Below are positions 6,670 through 13,945 of a stretch of 15,230 bases of DNA, in pieces. The DNA comes from JBEKEX01 sp050013615 (GTDB lineage: Bacteria > Chloroflexota > Anaerolineae > Anaerolineales > Anaerolineaceae): contig JBEKEX010000075.1 in NCBI GenBank assembly GCA_050013615.1, positions 1-15,230 of the forward strand, written 5' to 3'. The notes under the pieces are model-generated. The model worked only from the letters and a program-made list of their open reading frames with translations, was not told where the DNA came from and searched no databases. A program made the translations under genes and the position numbers. The stretch's first letter is position 1; every line of letters starts with the position of its first letter.

Positions 6670-6864
6670 TCAGCCTCCGGAAATGGCGGGGACGATCTTG
6701 ACCACCTCGCCGTTACGCAGCGGCTCCATCTCGTTCAGCAACTCGCCGTTGCGCGTCACCAGGTGGGAGGCGGAGGATAGATTGAGCTTCTGCAGGGCAT
6801 CCTTGACAGTGATGGTGCCTTCCAGGTGGAACTCCTGTTTGCGATAGATGAGGGTCACCGGCAT
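6670..6864 (-). CDS. ttuB: Ubiquitin-like sulfur carrier, TtuB/ThiS/MoaD type
   Basis: The protein has 64 residues, a beta-grasp fold and the C-terminal Gly-Gly (VPAISGG) that is adenylated and converted to a thiocarboxylate in this family. ThiS and MoaD relatives look alike at this size; the assignment as TtuB rests on ttuA lying four bases downstream in the same operon. In Thermus, TtuB also tags proteins like ubiquitin, but nothing here shows that. The ribosome binding site is weak (AAAGG). Confidence 0.85.
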   Translation of the reverse strand: MPVTLIYRKQEFHLEGTITVKDALQKLNLSSASHLVTRNGELLNEMEPLRNGEVVKIVPAISGG

Positions 6865-6876
6865 TTCCAGAACCTT

Positions 6877-7323
6877 TTATGGGAGATCGATCAGAATGAT
6901 TACCTTTTCGTGGGAGGCTTTGTCGATGTCGCCAGGATCGAACGCCCCATCTGATAATTGTCTGATCCCAGAGTATTTCGCAAATTGCGGCACATGCCCG
7001 AAATAGCGCCCAAGCTGGACGGCCACTGCTGCGGGATCTTCGATTACCTGTGCCCGGCCATTAACCTTGTGCCCCCGCAGTTGGATCTCGACCTCGGCCC
7101 CGCCGCGGACATTACGCCACCAGGAACGTTCCGGTTTGCTGGTGATGATCAACTGCTGGCCGTCTTCCACGTAATTGACCGGGGTGCTGATGGATTTACC
7201 GGTCTTGCGGCCTTTCAAGGTGATGATCAGGGTGTTGGCGCTCAATATCCCTTGGAAAGGCGAGCGCAGCAGCGTTTTCATGAAGGCATTGCTGAACTGC
7301 ATGGAAGTATTTGTTTGAGCCAT
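6877..7323 (-). CDS. Deazaflavin (F420)-dependent nitroreductase-family protein
   Basis: This 148-residue protein belongs to the split-barrel flavin/deazaflavin oxidoreductases (Ddn-like, PF04075-type). The core signature is LKGRKTGKSISTPVNYV (36-52), followed by QLIITSKPERSWWRNVRGG; in the family this region binds the F420 phosphate and deazaflavin. The ATG at 7323 is preferred over the TTG at 7329 because AGGA lies six bases upstream of it. Substrate cannot be told: members reduce quinones, nitro compounds or biliverdin. It lies 12 bases before ttuB and 36 after the uppP fusion, so it is co-transcribed, but no functional link with tRNA thiolation is known. Confidence 0.85.
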   Translation of the reverse strand: MAQTNTSMQFSNAFMKTLLRSPFQGILSANTLIITLKGRKTGKSISTPVNYVEDGQQLIITSKPERSWWRNVRGGAEVEIQLRGHKVNGRAQVIEDPAAVAVQLGRYFGHVPQFAKYSGIRQLSDGAFDPGDIDKASHEKVIILIDLP

Positions 7324-7359
7324 TTTCAATCCTTTCTCGGAGTACGCTTCTGCCGGAGA

Positions 7360-8844
7360 TCAATGGATGGTGGATTGGAGGCAGAGCAGCCAGCTGCGTG
7401 TCGTCCCTTTGGGCGTGGACGTGGTGAGAGCCAGGATGGGTTGAGCAGCGGATGACAGACCATCGATGGTGACGGCGCGGACGGAGGAATCAAGCCAGTG
7501 GGCGGGCAGAAAGCCGATGGCGTTCGGGTCGGCCGCCACGGCCTGGCGCATGGCGTCAGGGTCGGGTGCCAGGTGGGCCTGGATGGAGAGATGCGCCAGT
7601 TGCACCACGGAGCGGAACACGGTCTCCACGTCATCCGTCCCGGAATAGACCCACACCTGGATGGGGGTGGAAGAATCGTTGTTCCAGTTGGCGGCCGTGC
7701 CCTGGAAGATGGCTTGCAGATCGGCAAATTTCAAACTTTTAACGTTGTTCTTTGGGTTGACGATGATCGCCAGATCGTCTGTATTGAGCTGTGAGGCCGC
7801 ACCGGCTACCGAAAGGGGAGCGCCCCAGCGCAGGGCAACGCCCTTCGAGAAGTCCAGCACGTCAGCAGGCGCCTCATAGGTCAGCAGGTCGACGTTCCAT
7901 TGCGTGGCGCACTGGCTGAGCGCCGGTTTCAACCAGCTCAGCGAAGGCGTGTATTCCACGGTCAATTCTTCGGGAGCTGCAGCAGTGGATGAAGAGGAAA
8001 TGGTTGTCACCGGTTGAGCACCGGGGACGAATAGTGAAAAACCGAGGGTCAAAACGCCTAATGCGACGCAATAGAGTGAGAATATGTAGAGCGGCCGCCG
8101 GGCAACGAACGAGAGCATCCAGCGGATGGAGAAATAGCCCACCACGGCGGCTACAGCAAAACCGATCGCCAGGGGAGTCAGGAAACTGCTCAAATAGGAT
8201 ACTTTCCGCAGATCCAAGATGCTCACCAGGCTGGCGGCCAGCATTACCGGCACCGACATCAGAAACGAAAAGCGGGCAGCGGAGAGGCGGTCTAGATTAC
8301 GGGTCATCCCGCCGGAAATGGTCGAGCCGGAGCGGGAGATGCCGGGGAAGATGGAGACTGCCTGCCATGCTCCAATCCACAAAGCATCTTTCCAGTCGAT
8401 CATCCCCAATTTACGGCTGCGCTTGCCGAAATGTTCTGCGGCGGCCAGGAAAGCGGCCGTGACCAGCAGGAACGAAGCCGTGCCGATGGGATTCTGGAAA
8501 ACGTCCTCCACCTGGTTTTTGAGCAGCAGGCCCAAAATGCCGGCGGGAACGGTGGCGAGGATCAAATACCAGCCCAGGCGGGCGTCCTGTTCGGTAAAAG
8601 GTTTGCGTTGGACGAGACAACGCACCCAGGATTTCAAAATGGCCCACAGGTCTTTCCAGAAATAGACGATGACAGCCACCAATGTCCCCAGTTGGACGAG
8701 GACATCGAAGGGAAAGACCTGGTCGGCTGGCAGAGACCAACCGAGCAGGTAAGGGACGATCACCAGATGGGCGGAGGAGGAAATGGGAAGATATTCGGTA
8801 AGTCCCTGAACGATGCCAAGAATAATGGCTTGAAAAATCGACAT
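7360..8844 (-). CDS. uppP: Undecaprenyl-diphosphatase (UppP/BacA) fused to a PstS-like solute-binding domain
   Basis: The 494-residue protein has two parts. Residues 1-275 are a complete UppP, which dephosphorylates undecaprenyl diphosphate to recycle the lipid carrier for peptidoglycan and glycans. It carries QGLTEYLPISSSAHL (13-27, Glu17) and PGISRSGST (167-175, Arg171), with the usual hydrophobic helices. A Ser/Thr/Ala linker (276-293) leads to about 200 residues resembling phosphate-binding PstS domains: LAIIVNPKNNVKSL (358-371), DLQAIFQGTAANWN (375-388), VYSGTDDVETVF (399-410) and DPNAIGFLP. The frame is continuous and usual UppP ends near residue 275, so this is a real fusion. The Arg of PstS's RxDGSGT is not evident, so the ligand is uncertain. 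The gene sits 48 bases after tgt with a GGAG ribosome site. Confidence 0.9.
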   Translation of the reverse strand: MSIFQAIILGIVQGLTEYLPISSSAHLVIVPYLLGWSLPADQVFPFDVLVQLGTLVAVIVYFWKDLWAILKSWVRCLVQRKPFTEQDARLGWYLILATVPAGILGLLLKNQVEDVFQNPIGTASFLLVTAAFLAAAEHFGKRSRKLGMIDWKDALWIGAWQAVSIFPGISRSGSTISGGMTRNLDRLSAARFSFLMSVPVMLAASLVSILDLRKVSYLSSFLTPLAIGFAVAAVVGYFSIRWMLSFVARRPLYIFSLYCVALGVLTLGFSLFVPGAQPVTTISSSSTAAAPEELTVEYTPSLSWLKPALSQCATQWNVDLLTYEAPADVLDFSKGVALRWGAPLSVAGAASQLNTDDLAIIVNPKNNVKSLKFADLQAIFQGTAANWNNDSSTPIQVWVYSGTDDVETVFRSVVQLAHLSIQAHLAPDPDAMRQAVAADPNAIGFLPAHWLDSSVRAVTIDGLSSAAQPILALTTSTPKGTTRSWLLCLQSTIH

Positions 8845-8892
8845 AATGCTCCAAATGACAATTACTAGAATTTTACGCGCCGGAATGCAATT

Positions 8893-10020
8893 TTATGAAG
8901 CAAGCGTTTCGGCATTCGACCATCTTTCCAGGCAATCCTGGGCAAAGGCATCGAAGCTGCCATCCTGGATCGTTTGGCGGCAGCGTCGGGCGAGCTCGAG
9001 CAAGGTGTAGATGTTGTGAATGGAGATCAGCGTGGCGGCCAGCATCTCTTTGGCAACGATGAGATGGCGCAAGTAGGCACGGCTGAAGTTGCGGCAGGTG
9101 TAGCAGTCGCAGGCCCCGTCGATGGGATGGGGATTGTGGGCGTTGGCCGCATTAAGCAGGTTCAACCGCCCGTCCTGGGTGAAAGCAGCCTGGTGGCGCG
9201 CCAAGCGGGTGGGCAGGACGCAATCGAAGATATCCACGCCGCGCAGCACGCCATTGATGATGTCGAGCGGCGTGCCAACGCCCATCAGATAGCGCGGCTT
9301 TTCGCGCGGGAGGACGTCATCGACCACTTCGAGCGTGGCATACGTCTCGGTCTTAGTCTCGCCAACCGATAGCCCACCGATGGCGTGCCCGGGGAAATCC
9401 AACGAGGAGATGAACCTGGCAGACTGGGTGCGCAGGTCGGGGAAAATGCCGCCCTGGACGATGCCGAACAGTGCCTGGTCGGGGCGGGTCTTGGCTTTCA
9501 GGCTGCGCTCGGCCCAGGCGTGGGTGCGGCGCATGGCGGCCTCGATGTAAGGCCGGTTGTTAGGGTCGGCGCATTCGTCGAAGGCCATGATGATATCGGC
9601 ACCCAGCAACTGCTGGATCTCGATGGACTTTTCGGGAGTGAAACGGTGCATGGAGCCGTCGACGTGGCTTTTGAAGGTCACGCCGTCTTCGTCCACCTTG
9701 CGCGTGTCCACCAGCGAGAAAACCTGGAAGCCGCCCGAATCGGTGAGGATGGGTTTATCCCAGTGCATGAACGAATGCAGCCCGCCCATTTCGGCCACCA
9801 GCTCGGCGCCTGGCCGGAGGTAAAGGTGGTAGGTGTTGGCGAGCACCAGTGTGGCACCCACTTCGTCCAGTTGTGCTGGGGTGACGGCTTTGACGGTGGC
9901 CTGGGTGCCGACCGGCGCAAAGACCGGTGTGGCCAGGTCGCCGTGGGGGGTGTGAAAAACGCCGGCGCGGGCACGGCCCTGGCTGGCGAGTAGGTCGAAC
10001 GAGAAGAGTTTCGAGGTCAT
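8893..10020 (-). CDS. tgt: tRNA-guanine transglycosylase (queuosine synthesis)
   Basis: The enzyme swaps guanine 34 in GUN-anticodon tRNAs for preQ1, the first tRNA-level step of queuosine synthesis. At 375 residues it has the normal bacterial length. Visible are TDSGGFQ with Asp94 (acid/base), GIVQGG (186-191), the nucleophile Asp266 in FDCVLPTR, and the zinc site C304-x-C306-xx-C309 with His335 at the standard 26-residue distance. A longer frame to an ATG at 10089 exists, but the added 23 residues do not resemble Tgt and cross the predicted promoter; Tgt proteins usually begin just before FxL as here. It is the first gene of a minus-strand operon that ends with the tRNA thiolation pair. Confidence 0.95.
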   Translation of the reverse strand: MTSKLFSFDLLASQGRARAGVFHTPHGDLATPVFAPVGTQATVKAVTPAQLDEVGATLVLANTYHLYLRPGAELVAEMGGLHSFMHWDKPILTDSGGFQVFSLVDTRKVDEDGVTFKSHVDGSMHRFTPEKSIEIQQLLGADIIMAFDECADPNNRPYIEAAMRRTHAWAERSLKAKTRPDQALFGIVQGGIFPDLRTQSARFISSLDFPGHAIGGLSVGETKTETYATLEVVDDVLPREKPRYLMGVGTPLDIINGVLRGVDIFDCVLPTRLARHQAAFTQDGRLNLLNAANAHNPHPIDGACDCYTCRNFSRAYLRHLIVAKEMLAATLISIHNIYTLLELARRCRQTIQDGSFDAFAQDCLERWSNAETLAS

Positions 10021-10029
10021 AACGATTGG

Positions 10030-10060
10030 ATTATAGTCGAATTGAGCGCTTTCGACACAA
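10030..10060 (-). promoter_or_regulatory. Promoter of the tgt operon, near-leaderless
   Basis: On the minus strand TTGTGT (10060-10055) is followed after 19 bases by a perfect TATAAT (10035-10030). The ATG begins nine bases after the -10, so the message would have a leader of about 2-4 bases. No ribosome binding site is present, which agrees. Confidence 0.55.
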
Positions 10061-10121
10061 GAGTTCGCTAAAAAACGGCCATTTGTCATTCGGAGGCCTG
10101 TCGATGCTCACGATTTATCAC

Positions 10122-10150
10122 TTGCGCTCGTGTGGGGGAGCGCTTATACT
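10122..10150 (+). promoter_or_regulatory. Promoter of alr-recJ, leaderless
   Basis: TTGCGC (10122-10127), a 17-base spacer and TATACT (10145-10150) precede the ATG at 10158 by seven bases. Transcription would start at or beside the start codon, and no Shine-Dalgarno sequence is present. Confidence 0.6.
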
Positions 10151-10157
10151 TGGGCGC

Positions 10158-11288
10158 ATGGAAATCCAAAGACCCATCGACATCGATGCATGCTCCACGT
10201 GGTTGGAAATCGACCTGGGAGCGATCAAGAACAATCTGAACCTGTTGACAAAACTAACCGGCCGACCGGTGATGCCGGTGGTAAAGGCCAATGCTTATGG
10301 CCATGGGCTGATCGAGGTTTCGAAAGCAGCCGTGGAAGCGGGGGTGGAATGGCTGGGGGTGGCACGGATCGAAGAGGCGCTGGCGCTGCGGGCGGCGGGC
10401 GTGGCGTGCAAGATCCTGGTGTTGGGATATACCCCGCCCAAGCAGGTGGGGGCAGCTGTGCAGGAAAGGATCAGCCTCACCGTTTACGACAAGGCCGTGG
10501 CTCAATCCTACGCCGACGAGGCAGCGCAGGTTGGCGGAAGCGTCAGCGTGCACGTCAAAGTGGACAGCGGCATGGGGCGGCTGGGCGTGTTTCCTCAAGA
10601 CGCCGTCGATTTCGTGCGCTGGCTCAAGGGGCAGCGCGGGCTGGACGTGGAGGCCATCTTCACCCATTTTGCGCGCGCCGATGAAACGAAATATACCACT
10701 ACCGACGAACAGATCGAACGGTTCGACGGTGTGCTGAAGGAACTCGAAAAAGACGGGATCAAGCCGCGGCTGGTGCATGCGGCCAACTCCGCCGGGACGT
10801 TGAACTATCCTGCCGGGCGCTATGACCTGGCACGCTGCGGGATCGTCATGTATGGATTGCAGCCTTCACCTGATTCGCCGCTGCCAGAGGGATTCATCCC
10901 GGCCCTGTCGTGGAAGACGCACCTGGTATCACTCAAGACGCTCCCACCGGGGCATGGGGTCAGTTATAACTTCCATTATTTCACCAAGAAGGATGAACGC
11001 ATCGGTGCCATTGCCATCGGCTACGCAGACGGATTCCGCCGCCGGGCAGGCAATATCGTCCTGGTGCGCGGTAAGCGCGTGCCGGTGGTGGGTGCGGTGT
11101 GCATGGACCAGTGCATGGTGCAGCTCGACGATGTGCCGGAAGCTCGGCTCCAGGACGAAGTGGTGCTCATCGGACGGCAAGGGGATGAGATGATCAGCGC
11201 TGATGAGCTGGCCAAGGATTGGGGCACCATCAACTACGAGGTGCTGTGTGGGCTGGCCGACCGCGTGCCCCGCATTTATCTCAAGTAA
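10158..11288 (+). CDS. alr: Alanine racemase
   Basis: This PLP enzyme interconverts L- and D-alanine, supplying D-alanine for peptidoglycan. At 376 residues it has the normal length. The PLP lysine is Lys43 in VVKANAYGHG, and the second catalytic base is Tyr270 in GHGVSYN. Other family marks are KVDSGMGRLG (134-143), VHAANSAG (206-213), RCGIVMYGL and the CMDQCM segment. The start at 10158 is chosen from the domain start (STWLEIDLGAI) and the promoter seven bases before it; earlier in-frame codons back to 10026 overlap the divergent promoter. It is followed 29 bases later by recJ, likely in one transcript. Confidence 0.96.
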   Translation: MEIQRPIDIDACSTWLEIDLGAIKNNLNLLTKLTGRPVMPVVKANAYGHGLIEVSKAAVEAGVEWLGVARIEEALALRAAGVACKILVLGYTPPKQVGAAVQERISLTVYDKAVAQSYADEAAQVGGSVSVHVKVDSGMGRLGVFPQDAVDFVRWLKGQRGLDVEAIFTHFARADETKYTTTDEQIERFDGVLKELEKDGIKPRLVHAANSAGTLNYPAGRYDLARCGIVMYGLQPSPDSPLPEGFIPALSWKTHLVSLKTLPPGHGVSYNFHYFTKKDERIGAIAIGYADGFRRRAGNIVLVRGKRVPVVGAVCMDQCMVQLDDVPEARLQDEVVLIGRQGDEMISADELAKDWGTINYEVLCGLADRVPRIYLK

Positions 11289-11317
11289 TCCATCCTGTAA
11301 CAAGAAACCACGAAAAA

Positions 11318-13009
11318 ATGACTCCATCCAGTGACAAGATCTGGTCCATCCCGGAACGTTATCCCGTCGAAATCGATCAGGAGTTGGCAACTTTTCCGCC
11401 GGCCATGCGGCAAATCCTCTTCAACCGCGGCATCACGGACAACGAAGCGGCGCGCTATTTCCTGGCGGGTGAGGGGGAACTGTGCGATCCCTACTTGCTC
11501 AAGGACATGGAAAAAGCGGTGGCGCGACTGCAAACGGCAATCGATGACAAAGAACCCATTGCCGTCTATGGCGACTATGACGTGGACGGTGTGACGGCCA
11601 CCGTGCTGATGGTCGAAGTGATCCGGGCGCTGGGGGGGATCGTGCAGGAATACATCCCCAACCGGTTCGATGAAGGTTACGGCTTGAACAACGATGCCTT
11701 GGACGCACTGGCGGCCGGGGGGACGCGGGTAGTGGTGACGGTGGATTGCGGCATCCGCTCGTGGGACGAAGCCCGCCACGCACAGGAATTGGGCCTGGCG
11801 ATGATCATCAGTGACCACCACCATCCCCAGGGCGATGTGCCATCGGCCTCAGCGGTCATTTGCCAGAAACAAGATGGTGATAATTATCCCAACAAGAACC
11901 TGGCCGGGGTGGGGTTGGCTTACAAGATCGCCACGGCACTGGCCGGTCGGTTTCCACAGAAGAACCTGGCAATCGAAGAGTGGCTGGATTTAGTGGCATT
12001 GGGCACGGTGGCCGACATCGTACCGCTGACGGGCGAGAACCGGATGCTGGTTCGGCAGGGGCTGCGTCGCCTGCGGGAGGCCAAACGGCCTGGGGCGGTC
12101 TCACTGGCCAACGTGGCCGGGGTGCGGCTCGACAAGCTGTCGGCTGCGGATATTGGCTTCATGCTGGGGCCGCGGTTGAACGCGGCCGGACGCCTGGAAT
12201 CGGCGCTGGCATCTTTTTCGCTGCTGGCCGCAGCGGACATGGCCTCGGCTGCCCCGTTAGCGCAAAAACTGGACAACCAGAACCGCGAGCGGCAGGAGAT
12301 CACCCGACAGATCCAGGCTCAAGCGGCGGAGATGGCGCTGGCGAGCGGCTTGCCATACCTAATGTTTGCTGCCGATCCTGCTTTCAATCAAGGGGTGGTG
12401 GGACTGGCAGCCGCCAAGCTGGTGGAGGCTTATTACCGACCGGCGATCGTGGCCAGCATTGGTGAGGAGACCACACGCGGTTCGTGCCGCTCGATCCCCG
12501 GTTTCCACATCACCGATGCGCTGGACGAATGCACCGATCTGTTGGTGCGGCACGGCGGGCACGCCATGGCCGCCGGGTTCACGGTGCGTAACGAGTTGAT
12601 GCCTGAACTGGTGGCAAAGCTGCAAGCCATCGCGGAGCGGGAGCTTGCGCATCGTGATCTGCGCCCCGTGTTGCGGGCGGATGTCGAGATTGTACTGAGC
12701 GACTTGAAGCCCAGCCTGCTGCCGGTCATCGACCAACTGCAGCCCACCGGCATGGAGAACCCGGATGCAGTCTTTGTATCCCGGAACCTGATGGTGAAGA
12801 GTCACCGCAGCGTGGGGGCGGACAGCAAGCACTTGAAGCTGGCCGTCTCGGATGGACGGGTGACCTATGATGCCATTGCCTTTAGAATGGGGGCGTGGGC
12901 GAACGAGTTGCCGGCGCGCGTGGACCTACTCTATTCCTTCGAGCGTAATTCATACAATGGCTTCGAATCGCTCCAGTTGAACGTCAAGGACCTGAAACCG
13001 GCACAATAA
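11318..13009 (+). CDS. recJ: Single-stranded-DNA 5'-3' exonuclease RecJ
   Basis: RecJ degrades single-stranded DNA from 5' ends in recombination and mismatch or base-excision repair. The protein has 563 residues, a usual bacterial length. The DHH phosphoesterase motifs are VYGDYDVDG (83-91), VDCGI (142-146) and SDHHHP (165-170), and GPRLNAAGRLES follows. The DHHA1 region carries RGSCRS and RHGGHAMAAGF (411-421), and an OB-like C-terminal part ends the protein. The ATG at 11318 is chosen because a longer frame to 11219 overlaps alr and adds nothing RecJ-like; there is no clear ribosome site, only an A-rich run. It is convergent with the glycosyltransferase. Confidence 0.95.
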   Translation: MTPSSDKIWSIPERYPVEIDQELATFPPAMRQILFNRGITDNEAARYFLAGEGELCDPYLLKDMEKAVARLQTAIDDKEPIAVYGDYDVDGVTATVLMVEVIRALGGIVQEYIPNRFDEGYGLNNDALDALAAGGTRVVVTVDCGIRSWDEARHAQELGLAMIISDHHHPQGDVPSASAVICQKQDGDNYPNKNLAGVGLAYKIATALAGRFPQKNLAIEEWLDLVALGTVADIVPLTGENRMLVRQGLRRLREAKRPGAVSLANVAGVRLDKLSAADIGFMLGPRLNAAGRLESALASFSLLAAADMASAAPLAQKLDNQNRERQEITRQIQAQAAEMALASGLPYLMFAADPAFNQGVVGLAAAKLVEAYYRPAIVASIGEETTRGSCRSIPGFHITDALDECTDLLVRHGGHAMAAGFTVRNELMPELVAKLQAIAERELAHRDLRPVLRADVEIVLSDLKPSLLPVIDQLQPTGMENPDAVFVSRNLMVKSHRSVGADSKHLKLAVSDGRVTYDAIAFRMGAWANELPARVDLLYSFERNSYNGFESLQLNVKDLKPAQ

Positions 13010-13037
13010 AAAATGCCAGGCAAATAATAGCCCGGCA
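13008..13037 (-). terminator. Minus-strand terminator of the glycosyltransferase gene, touching the recJ stop
   Basis: Read on the minus strand, TGCCGGGC and GCCTGGCA (13037-13030 and 13021-13014) form an 8-bp stem with one G-U pair, then TTTTTT (13013-13008). On the plus strand the same pair is an A-C mismatch and no U-run follows, so it is directional. The U-run is encoded partly by the recJ TAA codon. Confidence 0.7.
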
Positions 13038-13065
13038 ATCGTAAGTGCAAATCCTTTATTAACTA

Positions 13066-13749
13066 TCAATCGACAAAGCGATATTTTATCAGTGTCCAGA
13101 GGGCGATGAAGGCATCCCAACCGCGGATCTTCTTGCCCTGGGCATAATCACGCGGGTTGAAGGTGATGGGAACTTCGAAGATGCGGTAATGGCGCTTGAG
13201 CACCTTGGCGGTGAATTCCGGCTCGAAATCGAAGCGGCGGGAACGCAGGGGGATATCCTTGACCAGGTCGCGCTTAAAGACTTTATAGCCGGTCTCCATG
13301 TCACTGAGGATGTTGTTGTAGAGGATATTGGTCACGAAGGTGAGGATCTTGTTGGCGACCATGTTCCAGAACAGGATGGGGCGCCGGGCACCGCCCAGAA
13401 AACGTGAACCGTAGACAATGTCGGCTCTATTTTCTTGGATCGGCAGCAGCAGGGCGGGGTAGTCACGCGGATCATATTCAAGGTCGGCGTCCTGGATGAT
13501 GACCACGTCACCTATAGCATTTTGGATGCCGGAGCGAACGGCTGCGCCTTTGCCCATGTTCTGCTCGTGCAGGATCACCCGCACGCCATCTTTCCCGTCC
13601 AGCTTTTTGAGCAGATCCCGCGTGCCATCGGTCGAGCCGTCATCTACGATGACGATCTCATCCGGGAGTTTGGTTTGATGGACGCGACGGAGGATTTCTT
13701 CGATGGTGTCGATCTCGTTATAGACAGGTATGACGATAGAGAGCTTCAT
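13066..13749 (-). CDS. Family 2 glycosyltransferase (polyprenyl-phosphate sugar transferase-like)
   Basis: This 227-residue GT-A fold enzyme opens with MKLSIVIPVYNE and has VDDGSTDGT (35-43) for the nucleotide and the DxD-type QDADLEYDP (86-94) for metal. SDMETGYK and RRFDFEPEFTAKVL are typical of DPM1-like enzymes, which move a sugar from a nucleotide donor to a polyprenyl phosphate at the cytoplasmic face. It ends right after the catalytic domain with no C-terminal membrane anchors, like the catalytic-only DPM1 type. The sugar cannot be read from sequence. The start at 13749 fits the family and a promoter seven bases upstream; a longer frame to 13785 overlaps that promoter. Confidence 0.88.
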   Translation of the reverse strand: MKLSIVIPVYNEIDTIEEILRRVHQTKLPDEIVIVDDGSTDGTRDLLKKLDGKDGVRVILHEQNMGKGAAVRSGIQNAIGDVVIIQDADLEYDPRDYPALLLPIQENRADIVYGSRFLGGARRPILFWNMVANKILTFVTNILYNNILSDMETGYKVFKRDLVKDIPLRSRRFDFEPEFTAKVLKRHYRIFEVPITFNPRDYAQGKKIRGWDAFIALWTLIKYRFVD

Positions 13750-13756
13750 GGCTTGA

Positions 13757-13785
13757 ATTATACGGGATGGCTGGAAATGCCGCAA
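13757..13785 (-). promoter_or_regulatory. Promoter of the glycosyltransferase gene, leaderless
   Basis: On the minus strand TTGCGG (13785-13780), a 17-base spacer and a perfect TATAAT (13762-13757) lie seven bases before the ATG. The layout matches the alr promoter base for base in spacing, and there is no ribosome binding site. Confidence 0.65.
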
Positions 13786-13885
13786 GCACCTGAAATTTGG
13801 GCATGAATTCGCACCCGAAATAACAAAATTGATAAGTCGTAAAATGCAGAAAAATCTTCAATCACCCATTCATAATTAAGGCTCG

Positions 13886-13894
13886 TGCTATAAT
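13886..13894 (+). promoter_or_regulatory. Extended -10 promoter of the AAA ATPase gene
   Basis: TGCTATAAT is a perfect extended -10. The expected start near 13901 gives a leader of about 45 bases with GGAG before the ATG at 13946. The -35 region is poor. Confidence 0.5.
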
Positions 13895-13945
13895 TTGGTA
13901 TCAGGAATAATTGATCATTCATGATCTTCTGTGAAGGAGTGGGAA

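Noticed and set aside
10026..10157. Longer alr reading frame from 10026
   Set aside because: The extra 44 codons overlap the predicted divergent promoters and do not resemble alanine racemase.
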